Shown piece after piece: positions 25,301 to 34,000 of a stretch of DNA of 45,307 nt (position 1 is the stretch's first letter; every line of letters starts with the position of its first letter). Source of the stretch: Planctomycetota bacterium (GTDB lineage Bacteria > Planctomycetota > MHYJ01 > JACPRB01); NCBI GenBank assembly GCA_016190175.1, contig JACPRC010000045.1, positions 1 through 45,307 of the forward strand. The letters are read 5' to 3'. The position numbers and the translations under genes are program-made. The notes under the pieces are model-generated. The model saw only the letters and a list, made by a program, of their open reading frames with translations, searched no databases and had not been told where the DNA came from.

Positions 25301-27491
25301 TCCGACGCCGGCCAACTACGCCCAGCGCGTGGGACGCGCGGGCCGGCGCCTGGGGATCGGGTACATCTCCACGTTCTGCACGGGAGGGGCACACGATCGC
25401 CACGCGTTCGAGAATCCGGAGTGGCTGGTCACGGGGCGATTCTCGCCTCCCCGACTCCGGCTGGACAACCTCCATGTCGTTCGGCGCCATCTGAACTCCC
25501 TCATCCTGGAGCAAGCCGAGGCGCAGCTTCCCCGGCTCATGAAGGAGCTCCTGGACAACTTCGAAGCCCCTACCCGCTGGATGCCCGAAGCGATCCGGGA
25601 CCTCTGCGAGGAGGTCCAGGAACGGCGGGCGGAGATGATCGACCGCCTCGAGGCTCTCTTCCGAAGGGACCGGGAGGCCGGGCGGCTCCATGGCTATGGC
25701 CGGAAAGAGTGCGAAGATCTCGTCGATACATTTCCCAAGGAGCTCGAACGCATCCTCGATCGTTGGTGGCAGAGGGTGAAGCAGCTCGACAAGGAGTACC
25801 AAACCTACTCCAAGATCGGGGCTCCCACGCTGGATCAGAAGAAGGCGAGGGCGCGACGCCGCGCCTACATCGAGTTGACGTCGGACCTGGAGCGAGGGTA
25901 CTCGCTGAACTACCTCTCGACCCGCGGGTTCCTTCCTGCCTATCAGTTCCCACAAGACACATTCAGTCTCGATCCCGGGGTCGACGACACGCCGACGATC
26001 TACAGGCCCTCCGGAATCGCGATCGAGGAATTCGCGCCGGGGAATCTGGTCTATGCCAACGGTCACAAGCTGAGGTCCATTCGCGCGTTGTTCGCCGGCG
26101 GACCCGGCTCAGCGGACGGAAGGCTGGGACGCGCCGATGCGGCCAGTTCGGGGCGACTCCGCTCGTTCGTCTTCTGCGATGCCTGCGGGGAGGCGAGCGA
26201 GGAGATCCTGAACGACTGCCCGAACTGCAAGGGCACGTTCCGTGAAGGGGCCATCGAGTGCGCGTTCGTGGAGGACTTCGAGGCCGAGGTCAATATCAAG
26301 ATCGGTTCCGAGGAAGAGTCGCGGCAGAAGAAGTACTACCGGAGAAAGGAGCACCTGCTCAGGAATGGAGAAGACGGGAGTTTCGTCTATCCCTACCTTG
26401 GGGCGCCGCTGGAATATCGTCGGCGGGCCGAGGTCCTGGTGACCAATTGGGGCAAGTCGGAGAAGAGAGGTGAACCCATTCGGTTCCGCCTATGCCGTGA
26501 GTGCGGACGCTACCAGGAATTCGATCCGAACCTGCCGGAGGAGTCGGACCGTGCGATCAAGTGGTCGTCCGAGCACGCCCGATACTGCGCGGGAGATCCG
26601 GCCCCGCTGATCCTCGGCTATCAATTCACCACCGACGTGCTGATCCTGACCGTTCCCAAGATGATCGAAGCCCCGGCGGATCAGCGCTTCCAGGCATCGG
26701 GCCGTCTTCACACGTTGGCCGAAGCGATCCTGCTGGGAGCGGCGAGTCTGCTGGAGCTCGAGGCGTCGGAATTGGCGGCCTTCTCTCGCTCCGGGCCGGG
26801 CGGAAAGGACATGGACGAGATCATCTTCTATGAAACGGTGCCGGGCGGGGCAGGCTACCTGGAGGAGATGGCGGTTCGGTGGCCGGAGGTCGCCCAACAT
26901 GCCATGCAGCGACTCTATCATCACGACTGCATTCGATCGTGCTACCTTTGCCTCAAGACGTATCGCAATCAGCGATTCCACGGCGCCTTCGACAAGGGAA
27001 CGGTGCGCGACCTGCTGCTGACCTTCTCGGACATGGAGAGGGTGCCGCGAAAGACGGGCAAGCGCGGCGACGCCGAGAACTCGCTGAGACAGGACTTCGC
27101 TCAACGTCGGCAAGAACTGCTGAGGTTCGGACGACTGCCCGGAACGCCCGGACCCCAGTCTCCGATTGAGGCGTCTCTCCAAGAAGCGCTTCGCGGGACG
27201 AATGGTCTGCCGGCTCCCACGATCCAATACGAATTCAGGGAGGAAGGGCGACGGGTAACCGTCGCCGACTTCGCGTGGCCAGACGTCAAGCTCGCGGTCT
27301 TCTGCGACGGGTACGCTTTCCACGGAAACCCCGACACGCTCGAACTGGATGCAGCGAAGCGCAACTACCTGCAGAAGGAGGGCTGGACCGTGCTGACTTT
27401 CTGGGGTAGGACGATCAATCGCAATCCTGCGAAGTGTGCCGAGCAGATATGGGGGACTCATGTTGCATTGAGAGCACGACGGCGAGAATAG
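22302..27491 (+). CDS. Giant DExH helicase-DUF1998-nuclease fusion (DrmA/DrmB-like)
   Basis: A 1729-residue protein. Lobe 1 has YKHQQTAFE then Walker A TSGTGSGKTEAF near residue 108, a DELHS box near 236 and GTSATVA motif III. Two or three zinc ribbons are inserted (CLDPACRQLVF with CNKCG and CRTCG near 445-480; CVHCGQ, CPECH, CPTCED near 545-580). Lobe 2 has VFADNRQDVA, CTPTMELGVDIGD and QRVGRAGRRLG near 1007. A DUF1998/MZB-type region follows, with YETVPGGAGYLEE and the CIRSCYLCLKTYRNQ Cys cluster near 1545. The last ~100 residues (PIEASLQEAL, VTVADFAWPDVKLAVFCDGY, FHGN) look like a DUF559/Vsr-type endonuclease. ATG 22302 is chosen over ATG 22227 because AGGAG lies 6 nt ahead. In DISARM, helicase DrmA, DUF1998 protein DrmB and nuclease DrmC are separate. 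Confidence 0.85.
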   Translation: MRTNIAEAERHVIDQYRRFLRTSYRFLDPKLRDQFESRLDQADIVVRGPYVTLSREFEKGVPLEALVAGGKAQPELARLNWSFKKFPLYKHQQTAFEIGIAGRPFVVTSGTGSGKTEAFLLPILSEVIRRKKEGVTGSQAILLYPMNALANDQLERMRRLLRGTGVRLSYYLYTGDSDAAVGSLREAPAEYELKNREAARKSPPDIILTNYKQLEFMLVRKEDRVFFTRSLRYLVLDELHSYRGALATEIACLIRRVKAHASLAPGELVGIGTSATVASGDEGSKALAEFASVLVGEAYAAEDIVGEQYVKPDRSAPPYDPPLGRWKLSELRADDTDSLVAFAESLTGRTAPASGSVSERIGVILAGNSLVELLEEVFASPASVENAVDRIRTRFPDRADLPREVLLQEIEAYLVAGSAYEDGSPPRLRPKFHAFFHGIYDVNLCLDPACRQLVFQGADECNKCGSMAYPAALCRTCGQDFVKARTDDEGRLYGTADFFSDENTRFLAPKLHQLGEDEDDEEESPPKKKSKAKEKVRAIQLCVHCGQERDGACPECHTPAIPYLMAEGKLNKCPTCEDQNTRVDIVSPLRTGTASTVSAIMTHHLDPLEGQDRRLLVFADNRQDVAHQAGYTSDKHRAFALRHVIAHEVHKANGRGVSLDELPQIIFDHYQRLGFVEGRPTRLEKERWSDAITFQMANEITRFSRLRIALENLGLVAVEYEFLDEVAKDEKFREACRHAGLDEKGATNLVRAFLDIMRKSRAVAYPFFQKYLNTEERWCRELEGNPYYARFPEQDKAPKGYALDRPDHIRKAKAGVILGFVRENRTAGKAPALHSLIQAIVGDRDVAERFVRAAVDALVRYEILVRVPNFPLGKTERVPGMAILQIDPRVIRLAVCADGYRCEACRQWRPYHLPVCPKCRRDKLKPDKIDQDNYYVRLYTEQDPRQLRVGEHSAQISGEERAKRETSFKDGKLEALVCTPTMELGVDIGDLLTVVLRNAPPTPANYAQRVGRAGRRLGIGYISTFCTGGAHDRHAFENPEWLVTGRFSPPRLRLDNLHVVRRHLNSLILEQAEAQLPRLMKELLDNFEAPTRWMPEAIRDLCEEVQERRAEMIDRLEALFRRDREAGRLHGYGRKECEDLVDTFPKELERILDRWWQRVKQLDKEYQTYSKIGAPTLDQKKARARRRAYIELTSDLERGYSLNYLSTRGFLPAYQFPQDTFSLDPGVDDTPTIYRPSGIAIEEFAPGNLVYANGHKLRSIRALFAGGPGSADGRLGRADAASSGRLRSFVFCDACGEASEEILNDCPNCKGTFREGAIECAFVEDFEAEVNIKIGSEEESRQKKYYRRKEHLLRNGEDGSFVYPYLGAPLEYRRRAEVLVTNWGKSEKRGEPIRFRLCRECGRYQEFDPNLPEESDRAIKWSSEHARYCAGDPAPLILGYQFTTDVLILTVPKMIEAPADQRFQASGRLHTLAEAILLGAASLLELEASELAAFSRSGPGGKDMDEIIFYETVPGGAGYLEEMAVRWPEVAQHAMQRLYHHDCIRSCYLCLKTYRNQRFHGAFDKGTVRDLLLTFSDMERVPRKTGKRGDAENSLRQDFAQRRQELLRFGRLPGTPGPQSPIEASLQEALRGTNGLPAPTIQYEFREEGRRVTVADFAWPDVKLAVFCDGYAFHGNPDTLELDAAKRNYLQKEGWTVLTFWGRTINRNPAKCAEQIWGTHVALRARRRE

Positions 27492-27538
27492 AGATTGGGA
27501 GTTTCTCGTCTGCCATGATCGCGAGGTCTGCGCCGCCC

Positions 27539-28072
27539 TCAGTGTCCCAGCGCACGCTTTCCCGACCTCACCACAGCATCCAGCCATCTTCCGAGATCCC
27601 AGGGTCCGACCCTCATGCTCATCACCACGCGATCCACGCGGAACCCCGCCGCGAGGATCCCTCGGCGCGACGCGGCGTTCATCACGCTCGTGCTGATGTA
27701 GACGCGCCGCACCCCGTCCCGCGCGAGGCGCGCGCAGAGCCACCGAAGCGCCAGCGGGTAAAGCCCGCGCCCGCGGAACACCGGCCGCGTGAACGAGCCG
27801 CCGAGCACGATCCCCCCGGGATTCTCGAACGCGGCGCTCACGTGGGCCGGCTCCCCGCCCACCCGGACCACGGCCGTGTCCCGCGCCCCCGCTGGCCGGG
27901 TGAGCACGCGCCATGCGGGATCGTCCGGCCCCGCGGAGGAGAGCGTCACGCCGGGCGGTACGGCCGGCATTTCAGGCGCGGGCTCGCGGACGAAGAACCA
28001 GGAGAAGCCGATCCGAATGATCAACGCATGTCTCCGGACCCGTGGGCAGGAAACATGGACCCGAGAACGCAC
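27539..28072 (-). CDS. GNAT-family N-acetyltransferase
   Basis: Up to 177 residues. The second half is a GNAT fold: TAVVRVGGEPAHVSAAF strands, then FTRPVFRGRGLYPLALRWLC with the R/Q-x-x-G-x-G/A acetyl-CoA loop, and VYISTSVMNAASRRGILAAGFRVDRVV, the typical Asn-x-x-Ser/Ala helix near the C-terminus. Acceptor substrate unknown. The start is uncertain: GTG 28072 is the longest option, but the first ~25 residues do not look conserved, and a shorter form from TTG near 28028 is possible. It is convergent with the helicase gene and so lies just outside the defence island. Confidence 0.7.
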   Translation of the reverse strand: MRSRVHVSCPRVRRHALIIRIGFSWFFVREPAPEMPAVPPGVTLSSAGPDDPAWRVLTRPAGARDTAVVRVGGEPAHVSAAFENPGGIVLGGSFTRPVFRGRGLYPLALRWLCARLARDGVRRVYISTSVMNAASRRGILAAGFRVDRVVMSMRVGPWDLGRWLDAVVRSGKRALGH

Positions 28073-28092
28073 CCCCTTCGCAGCGGCACGGG

Positions 28093-28157
28093 CGGAAGAG
28101 GGGGACCGGGCGAGACTTCCCCCGGCTCACTTTGTTCTCTGTTCTTTCGTTCCCGCC
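28093..28157 (+). repeat. Partial copy of a hairpin-rich chromosomal repeat
   Basis: GGGGGACCGGGCGAGACTTC and the T-rich tail GTTCTCTGTTCTTTCGTTC closely resemble the right half of the larger element at 35911-36053. It lies between the divergent GNAT and kinase genes. Likely one family of dispersed intergenic repeats. Confidence 0.5.
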
Positions 28158-28188
28158 ATCCTATCCGCGCATTCCCCCGCGCGGAAGC

Positions 28189-28201
28189 TATAATGCCCGC
28201 C
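28189..28201 (+). promoter_or_regulatory. TATAAT box 7 nt upstream of kinase start
   Basis: A consensus TATAAT at 28189-28194, then 7 nt to GTG 28202. The transcript is predicted to be leaderless. Confidence 0.6.
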
Positions 28202-30829
28202 GTGGAGTTCGCCGAACGACTGCGCTCCTACGAGCCGCCCGCGGACTACCCCGACCCCGAGGCGCGGAAGCAGGAGATCGCTTTCGCCGAGAAACTGGCC
28301 CATCGCGGCGCCGTCCCCGAGGACCGCATCCTCGAGTGTTTCGAGCTCCAGAACCTGTCGCTCACGTTCGGCGTCGTCCCGCCGCCGCCGCTGCGCGAGC
28401 TCCTGGAGGCGCACGGCTACCCGCCCGAGACGCTCGACGCCGACTCCGGCGCCCCTCCGATCCCGGACATCGTGGCGCAGGCCTCGCTCGATCCCCGGAA
28501 CCGGTGCGGCAAGTTCGTGCGAGTGCGGCTGCTGGGACGCGGCGGCATGGGGGAGGTCTGGAAGGCCTGGGACACGCGCCTCCGCCGCTGGGTCGCGCTC
28601 AAGTTCGTGAAGCACCGCGATCCCGAGGAGCTCACCCTCTTCCGCCGCGAGGCCCAGATCGCCGCCGCGCTCGTCCATCCGAACATCGCCCAGGTCTACG
28701 AGATCGTCGAGGAGGCGGACCGCGTCTTCCTCGTCCTGCAACTCGTGGAGGGCGAGACGCTCGAGGAGGGGATCGAGCGCCGGCGCTTCGGCCCGCGCGC
28801 CGTCGCGAGGATCCTCCGCGACGCGGCGCTGGCCGCCGACTTCGCCCATCAGCGCGGCGTGATCCACCGGGACCTCAAGCCCGCCAACCTGATGGTCCAG
28901 ACGGGCCCCTCGGAGGCGATGCGCGTCTACATCATGGACTTCGGGCTCGCGCGGCGCCTGGAGATCGACCGCACCGGGACGGCGAGCGGCGTGACCGTGG
29001 GGACGCCCGCGTACATGCCGCCCGAGCAGGCGGCGGGCGAACTCTCCCGCGTCGACGCCCGCAGCGACGTCTACGCCCTCGGGGCGACGCTCTATCACGC
29101 GGCCGTCGGCCGGCCGCCCTACGGGGGACGCACGCCGCTCGACACGGTCCTGCGGGTCATCCGCGGCGATCTCGTGCCGCCCTCCGGCCGCGCCGACATC
29201 CCCCCGGATCTGGAGCGCGTCATCCTCAAGGCCATGGACGCCGCGCCCGAGCGCCGATACGCGGGCGGCCGCGAGATGGCCGCGGACCTCCAGCGCTTCC
29301 TCGACGGCGAGCCCGTGCTCGCGCGCCCCCCCGCCTGGCCCGTACGGCTCCTCCGCGCCGTCCGGCGCCGACCCGTGACCGCTTCGGCGGTCCTCTTCTC
29401 CCTCGCGTTCGCCGCCCTCGCGGGCGCGTCCTTCACCTACGCGCGCCGCGAGAAAGCCGCCCGCCTCCGGGCCGAGGCGCGGCTCGAGGAGCGGCGGGCG
29501 TTCGACGAGCGGCGCCGCCGCATCGCCCCGCGGATCGATGCGGCGCGGCAGAGGATCGACCAGGCGCGCCGGCTCATGTACGAGTCGGAGGATCCAAGAC
29601 AGGGCGCGCCCGCCCTCGCGCAGCAGGCCATCGACGAGATCGAGGCCGTCCTCCGCGAGGACCCGACGAACCCGCGCGCCTGGCTCGAGGCCGGCCGCGC
29701 GCACGCCCTGCTCGGCCGCGACCATCGCGGCGAAGCCGAGTCGCGCTTCACGAAGGCGATCGAACACGATCCGCTCTTCGCGCCGGCGAGGTTTGAACGG
29801 GGCATCCTGCGGCTGCGCTGGTACGAGGACCTCCGTCCCCTCCTCGAACTCCACGTCGTGGACGGCCGCCCGCGCCGCGTCCCGCGCGGGACCGATCCGC
29901 CCGAGGCGGCGGAGTGCAAGCGCCGCGCCCTCGCCGACTTCGCCGCGATGGGCGGGCTCGAGGTCGCCGAGACGGACCGCCTCTTCGCCCAGGGCTTCGC
30001 TCTCGTCCTCGACGAGAAGTTCGAGGAAGCGGAACCCGTGCTTGCCGACGCGATCGCGCGGTTCGATCTGAATGCCGACGCGTGGGAATACCGCGGCCTC
30101 TGCCGCTTGGCGCGCGGCGACATGGCCGTCGCGGTCGAGCACCTCTCCCGGTCGATCCGGATCCGCTCCCGATGGCCGATCGCCCTCTCCTACCGCGCCC
30201 TCGCGAGCCTCTGCCTGGGGAAGCCCGAGGACGCGCTCGTCGACTACCGGGAGGCGATCCGGCTCGAGCCCGGCAATCCGCTGCACCTCATCCGGCGGTC
30301 CGTCGCGTACCGCAAGTTGCGGCTCTACGACAAGGCGCTCGAGGATCTCGACGGGGCGCTCCGGCTCCAGCCGAAGAACGGCGACGCCTGGTGCGCCCGG
30401 GGGAACGTCCACTACGAGATGCAGAAGTTCGAGGCCGCGGTCGAGGACTTCTCCCGCGCGATCGAGGCGTGCAACGACGCGAAGTCGTACGTCGGCCGCG
30501 CCCTCGCGCATGCGGCGCGGCGCGACTTCGACGCCGCCCTCGCCGACCTCAACCGCGCCGTGGACCGGGACGACCGTTCCTGGTACGCGCACTTCGTCCG
30601 CGGCCGGATCCTCCTGGAGACGCGCCGGCTCGACGCGGCCCTCGAAGACTTCGACTGGGCGCTGCGGCTGAATCCGGACGGCGCGGAGTCCCGGTTCTGG
30701 CGGGCGAAGATCCGCCTCCAGCGCGAGGAGTTCCCCCAGGCGCGGGAGGACCTCGAGGTGTTCCTGAAGGAGGCGCCCGACCATCCGCTCGCCGGAGAGG
30801 CGGCGGAGATGCTCCGGAAGATCCAGTAG
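28202..30829 (+). CDS. Membrane Ser/Thr protein kinase with TPR-repeat C-terminus
   Basis: An 875-residue protein starting at GTG 28202 (an in-frame ATG at 28193 overlaps the -10 box and is less likely). A ~100-residue N-terminal domain precedes the kinase: P-loop GRGGMGEV near residue 112, VALKFV lysine, HRDLKPANLM near 223, DFGLAR, GTPAYMPPEQ. One membrane helix (ASAVLFSLAFAALAGASFTY) sits near residue 400, then a charged helical linker, then about ten TPR units to the C-terminus, e.g. ALVDYREAIRLEPGNPLHLI and AVEDFSRAIEACNDAK. The TPR part may be an exported protein-binding surface. It is followed by a long GC-rich hairpin that probably ends transcription. Confidence 0.92.
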   Translation: MEFAERLRSYEPPADYPDPEARKQEIAFAEKLAHRGAVPEDRILECFELQNLSLTFGVVPPPPLRELLEAHGYPPETLDADSGAPPIPDIVAQASLDPRNRCGKFVRVRLLGRGGMGEVWKAWDTRLRRWVALKFVKHRDPEELTLFRREAQIAAALVHPNIAQVYEIVEEADRVFLVLQLVEGETLEEGIERRRFGPRAVARILRDAALAADFAHQRGVIHRDLKPANLMVQTGPSEAMRVYIMDFGLARRLEIDRTGTASGVTVGTPAYMPPEQAAGELSRVDARSDVYALGATLYHAAVGRPPYGGRTPLDTVLRVIRGDLVPPSGRADIPPDLERVILKAMDAAPERRYAGGREMAADLQRFLDGEPVLARPPAWPVRLLRAVRRRPVTASAVLFSLAFAALAGASFTYARREKAARLRAEARLEERRAFDERRRRIAPRIDAARQRIDQARRLMYESEDPRQGAPALAQQAIDEIEAVLREDPTNPRAWLEAGRAHALLGRDHRGEAESRFTKAIEHDPLFAPARFERGILRLRWYEDLRPLLELHVVDGRPRRVPRGTDPPEAAECKRRALADFAAMGGLEVAETDRLFAQGFALVLDEKFEEAEPVLADAIARFDLNADAWEYRGLCRLARGDMAVAVEHLSRSIRIRSRWPIALSYRALASLCLGKPEDALVDYREAIRLEPGNPLHLIRRSVAYRKLRLYDKALEDLDGALRLQPKNGDAWCARGNVHYEMQKFEAAVEDFSRAIEACNDAKSYVGRALAHAARRDFDAALADLNRAVDRDDRSWYAHFVRGRILLETRRLDAALEDFDWALRLNPDGAESRFWRAKIRLQREEFPQAREDLEVFLKEAPDHPLAGEAAEMLRKIQ

Positions 30830-30892
30830 GCCGCCCCAACCGCTTTATCCCCAACGCATTGCAGTTCACCCCTCCCCTTCGCGGGGAAGCCC

Positions 30893-30968
30893 CCTCCTCC
30901 GCTCCCTTCGGGAGCTACGGAGGGCAGGCCGCCGCTCCCGTCCTCCGTAGCCCGCAGGGCGGAGGAGG
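30893..30968. terminator. Long imperfect GC-rich hairpin between kinase and pseudopilin genes
   Basis: The arms 30893-30923 and 30942-30968 pair through CCTCCTCCGC with its complement GGCGGAGGAGG and GCTACGGAGG with CCTCCGTAGC, with smaller hairpins inside each arm. It lies 63 bp after the kinase stop. No U-run, so the terminator role is an inference; it may also be a repeat family. The rest of the 255-bp gap holds nothing else recognisable. Confidence 0.5.
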
Positions 30969-31084
30969 ATGCGGCGGGGAGCCTCACTCAAGAATCGTCG
31001 TGCCTCTCCGATTTCCTCCGCCGAATCCCCGCCGATCGCATACAGACCCGTTGAAGCGGATTCTCCATTTTGGGGGGACGGAAA

Positions 31085-34000
31085 ATGGGGACGGCGCGGA
31101 TTCGGCAGCGCGGTGTCGTTCTGATCGTGGTGCTCGGCATCCTCGTCATCCTCGCGATGACCGGGACGGTCTTCTGTCTCGTCCAGTCCATCGAGCGGCA
31201 CGTGTCGCGCAATTACGTCGACCACGTGCGCGCGAAACTCCTGGCGCAATCGGGCGTCGAGCACGCCCGGGACGAGCTGAGGCGGAACGCCGAGCGCGGG
31301 CTCCTGCCCGCCTCCGGCCCGCGACCGTGGAAGTACTGGGGCAACGATCTCACGGAGACCTCGACCGCGACGGCGAACGTGCCCGTCGAGGATTCGAGAA
31401 ACCCCTCGTTCGCCCTCGAGCAGGACGGCAACCCGTTCGCCGGCTCGCCGGCCCCGAAGGCTCTGACCGTCCAGGGGCAGCCGCGGGGACTGTCGGGGAT
31501 GATGGAGTCCGGAACCTACGCCGTCCACGGGGACCAGTATGTCCTCAAGGTGACCGATGCATCCGGCAAGATCCACCTGAACGAGGGGCTGAACCAGTAC
31601 GGGGGCTCCGCCTCGACCGGCAGCCGGAACCTCCGGAGAATCCTGAATCGTCTGGGGCAGGCGCTCGCGCCGCCGATCGCCGGGCTCGGCGACACGATCC
31701 TCGCGAATCGCCCCCCGGGCGGATACCGGAGCGTCATGCAGCTCCGGAAATTCCTGAGCCCGACCCAGTACCTCCAGGTCATCGACTGCGTGACGGCCCA
31801 TGCGTGGGTGGACGCGACCGTCGCGAACCCCGTGCCGTACACCGCCGCCCATGCCCAGGCCATCGAAACGGAATTCGGCGTCGCATACTGGCGCGGCAGC
31901 CCGCCCGTCTACCGCTTCGGCCGCGGGAAGGACTACCTGGGCAATCCCGTGGGCGGGACGCTCCAGGTCTATCCGGCGACGACGGCGGCGGGCTTCCCGC
32001 CGAACGGCCTCGCGCACGGCGTCTACGCGATGGACGAACTGAACCCCGTCTGGATCGAGGTGACGAGCCGGGCGCCGGTGAACGTGAACGAGGCCCGGAG
32101 GGAGGTCCTGATCGCCCTTCTCGCGGACCTTCGCGGCGTCTTCCTCTCCGAGCGGCGACGCAACAACATCGAGACCAGCATCGCCGGCGCCTACCACTAC
32201 GAAGTGATCAAGCACACCTACAGCCCGGCCAACATGCCGCTCCCTCCCGGACGCCCGTACTCCTGCTACAACGTCCCCGAAGGCGACGAACTCGGATTCC
32301 TCTACGAGACGTATCCGATCGTGGGACCGGGCAGCACGACGAGCGGCATCCCCGCGAGCGTGGTCGCCGAGGAGATCATCGCCTGCCGCGAACAGAAGAG
32401 CTGTTCCCCGGTGCACGCCCAATACGGGACCGCCGTGTCGCACGACGCCGTCGACTACGCGACGCTGCCGTTCCGCGGGACGTTCCGGACCTGGAGGCAG
32501 TTCGACGCCTTCTGCGACCACCTGGTGACCGCGGGGATCCTGGTCGATCCGAGGCCCATCTTCTTCGACCACCCGCCCGGCCCGATCATGGCGGGGAACA
32601 TCACGGGCAACACGCCGCTCGCCGCGAGCGACTTCGAGCGGCTCGTCGCGAGTCGCGCCATCGCCGACGTCCTGAAAGCGAATTTCAATCCGAACGTGCA
32701 CCTCAACGAACTGAACCCGGACCGGAACCTGTACCGGCACGTCGACAAGACGGATCTCCTCGTCACGTCGACGGAGTTCATCTTCACCCCCACCGGCCAC
32801 TACGACGTGGAATCCGTGGGACGCGTCCTGCGGCCGGTCTCCGGCGACGACGCGCTGACCGCTTCCGACAACGAGATCGTCGCGGAAGCGAAGGTCCACG
32901 CGGGACTGAAGATCTTCGACCTCATCCGCGAGACGAGCCAGAGTCACTTCGCGCCGGGGACGTGCAGCGCGAGGACGTCGGGCGTGCCGACGAACAACAA
33001 CCGCTCGCTGGAAGTCGGGCCCGAACCCGACAACGGCCCCGCGCCTCTGGAGAACGCGTGGGCCGGCTACATCGCGTTCCCGACGGTCGGCGGAAACCAT
33101 CAGACTGTCGGGGCGACCAAGCCGACGGGCACGTGGGCTGCGACGCCTCAAGGCGCGAGCGAGATGGGCGAGACCATCCACGCGCACCTGAGCTGGGACT
33201 TCGACGCGCACCATCATGCCGACGGCAATCCGTACAGGAAGGACCTCGGAAGCAACGCCCTCCAGGGCGAATCCGTGCAGAACTACCCCGACCCCGGCGA
33301 AGCCGCCGGCGGGCCGTACGACACCGTCGACCAGAACAACCGCTACCGACTCGCGAGGTCGTTCTCGCTGCCGTCGGGACCGGGGAGCGCGAGCCTCCCG
33401 GTCCTCGACGTCCGGGCGCCGATGGACCTCCGACTCGACGGCGGCTACCTTGACCGCCACGGCGGGCTCGCGTACTGGATCAGTCCGCAGAGTTATGCCG
33501 CGAGCACGGCGGTCAAGCAGGGCGTGATCTCGTACTGGATCAAGCCGAACTTCGATCCGGCGCGGTCGGGAAAGCCCCGGCTCTACGCGGACATGTCGCG
33601 GCGCACGTCCGCCTGCAGCAGCCCCGTCTGGTACGGCGTCTTCACGCAGGCCTCGTTCACCCACCTGTGGAACCCGGGCCACAACGCGCCCGTCGGAAAC
33701 GCGCCGCAGGCGGAAAACCAGAGCACGTGGATGGAAGTCCTCACCGCCCCGTACGGCGCCGTGAACGGCCTGGGCATCCTCCCGTTCAAGCCGCAGTCGA
33801 TGCTCTTCGGATGCGGCTGGGGATGGGCCACCGGGTTCTGCAAGAACGGCAACGGCGTCTACTACCACTTCATGGAAACGCGCAGCCTCAATCACGAGGG
33901 ACACGGCCACAATCAACCCTCCCTCTTCAAGGGACACGAGTGGGTCCACGTGCTCCTCTCCTGGAAGAGGACCGCGTACCAGCAGCCCAACTACTCGTAC

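Noticed and set aside
14142-27491. BREX or classical type I/III R-M identity of the island
   Set aside because: No PglZ-, BrxA/B/C/L-like, HsdS- or Res/Mod-type proteins are present; the SNF2 helicase plus Eco57I methyltransferase plus DUF1998 combination is DISARM-like.
27434-28201. Frame extending the third kinase upstream by ~256 residues
   Set aside because: It overlaps the GNAT gene antisense and contains the TATAAT promoter; the sequence is low-complexity Arg/Pro/Ala.
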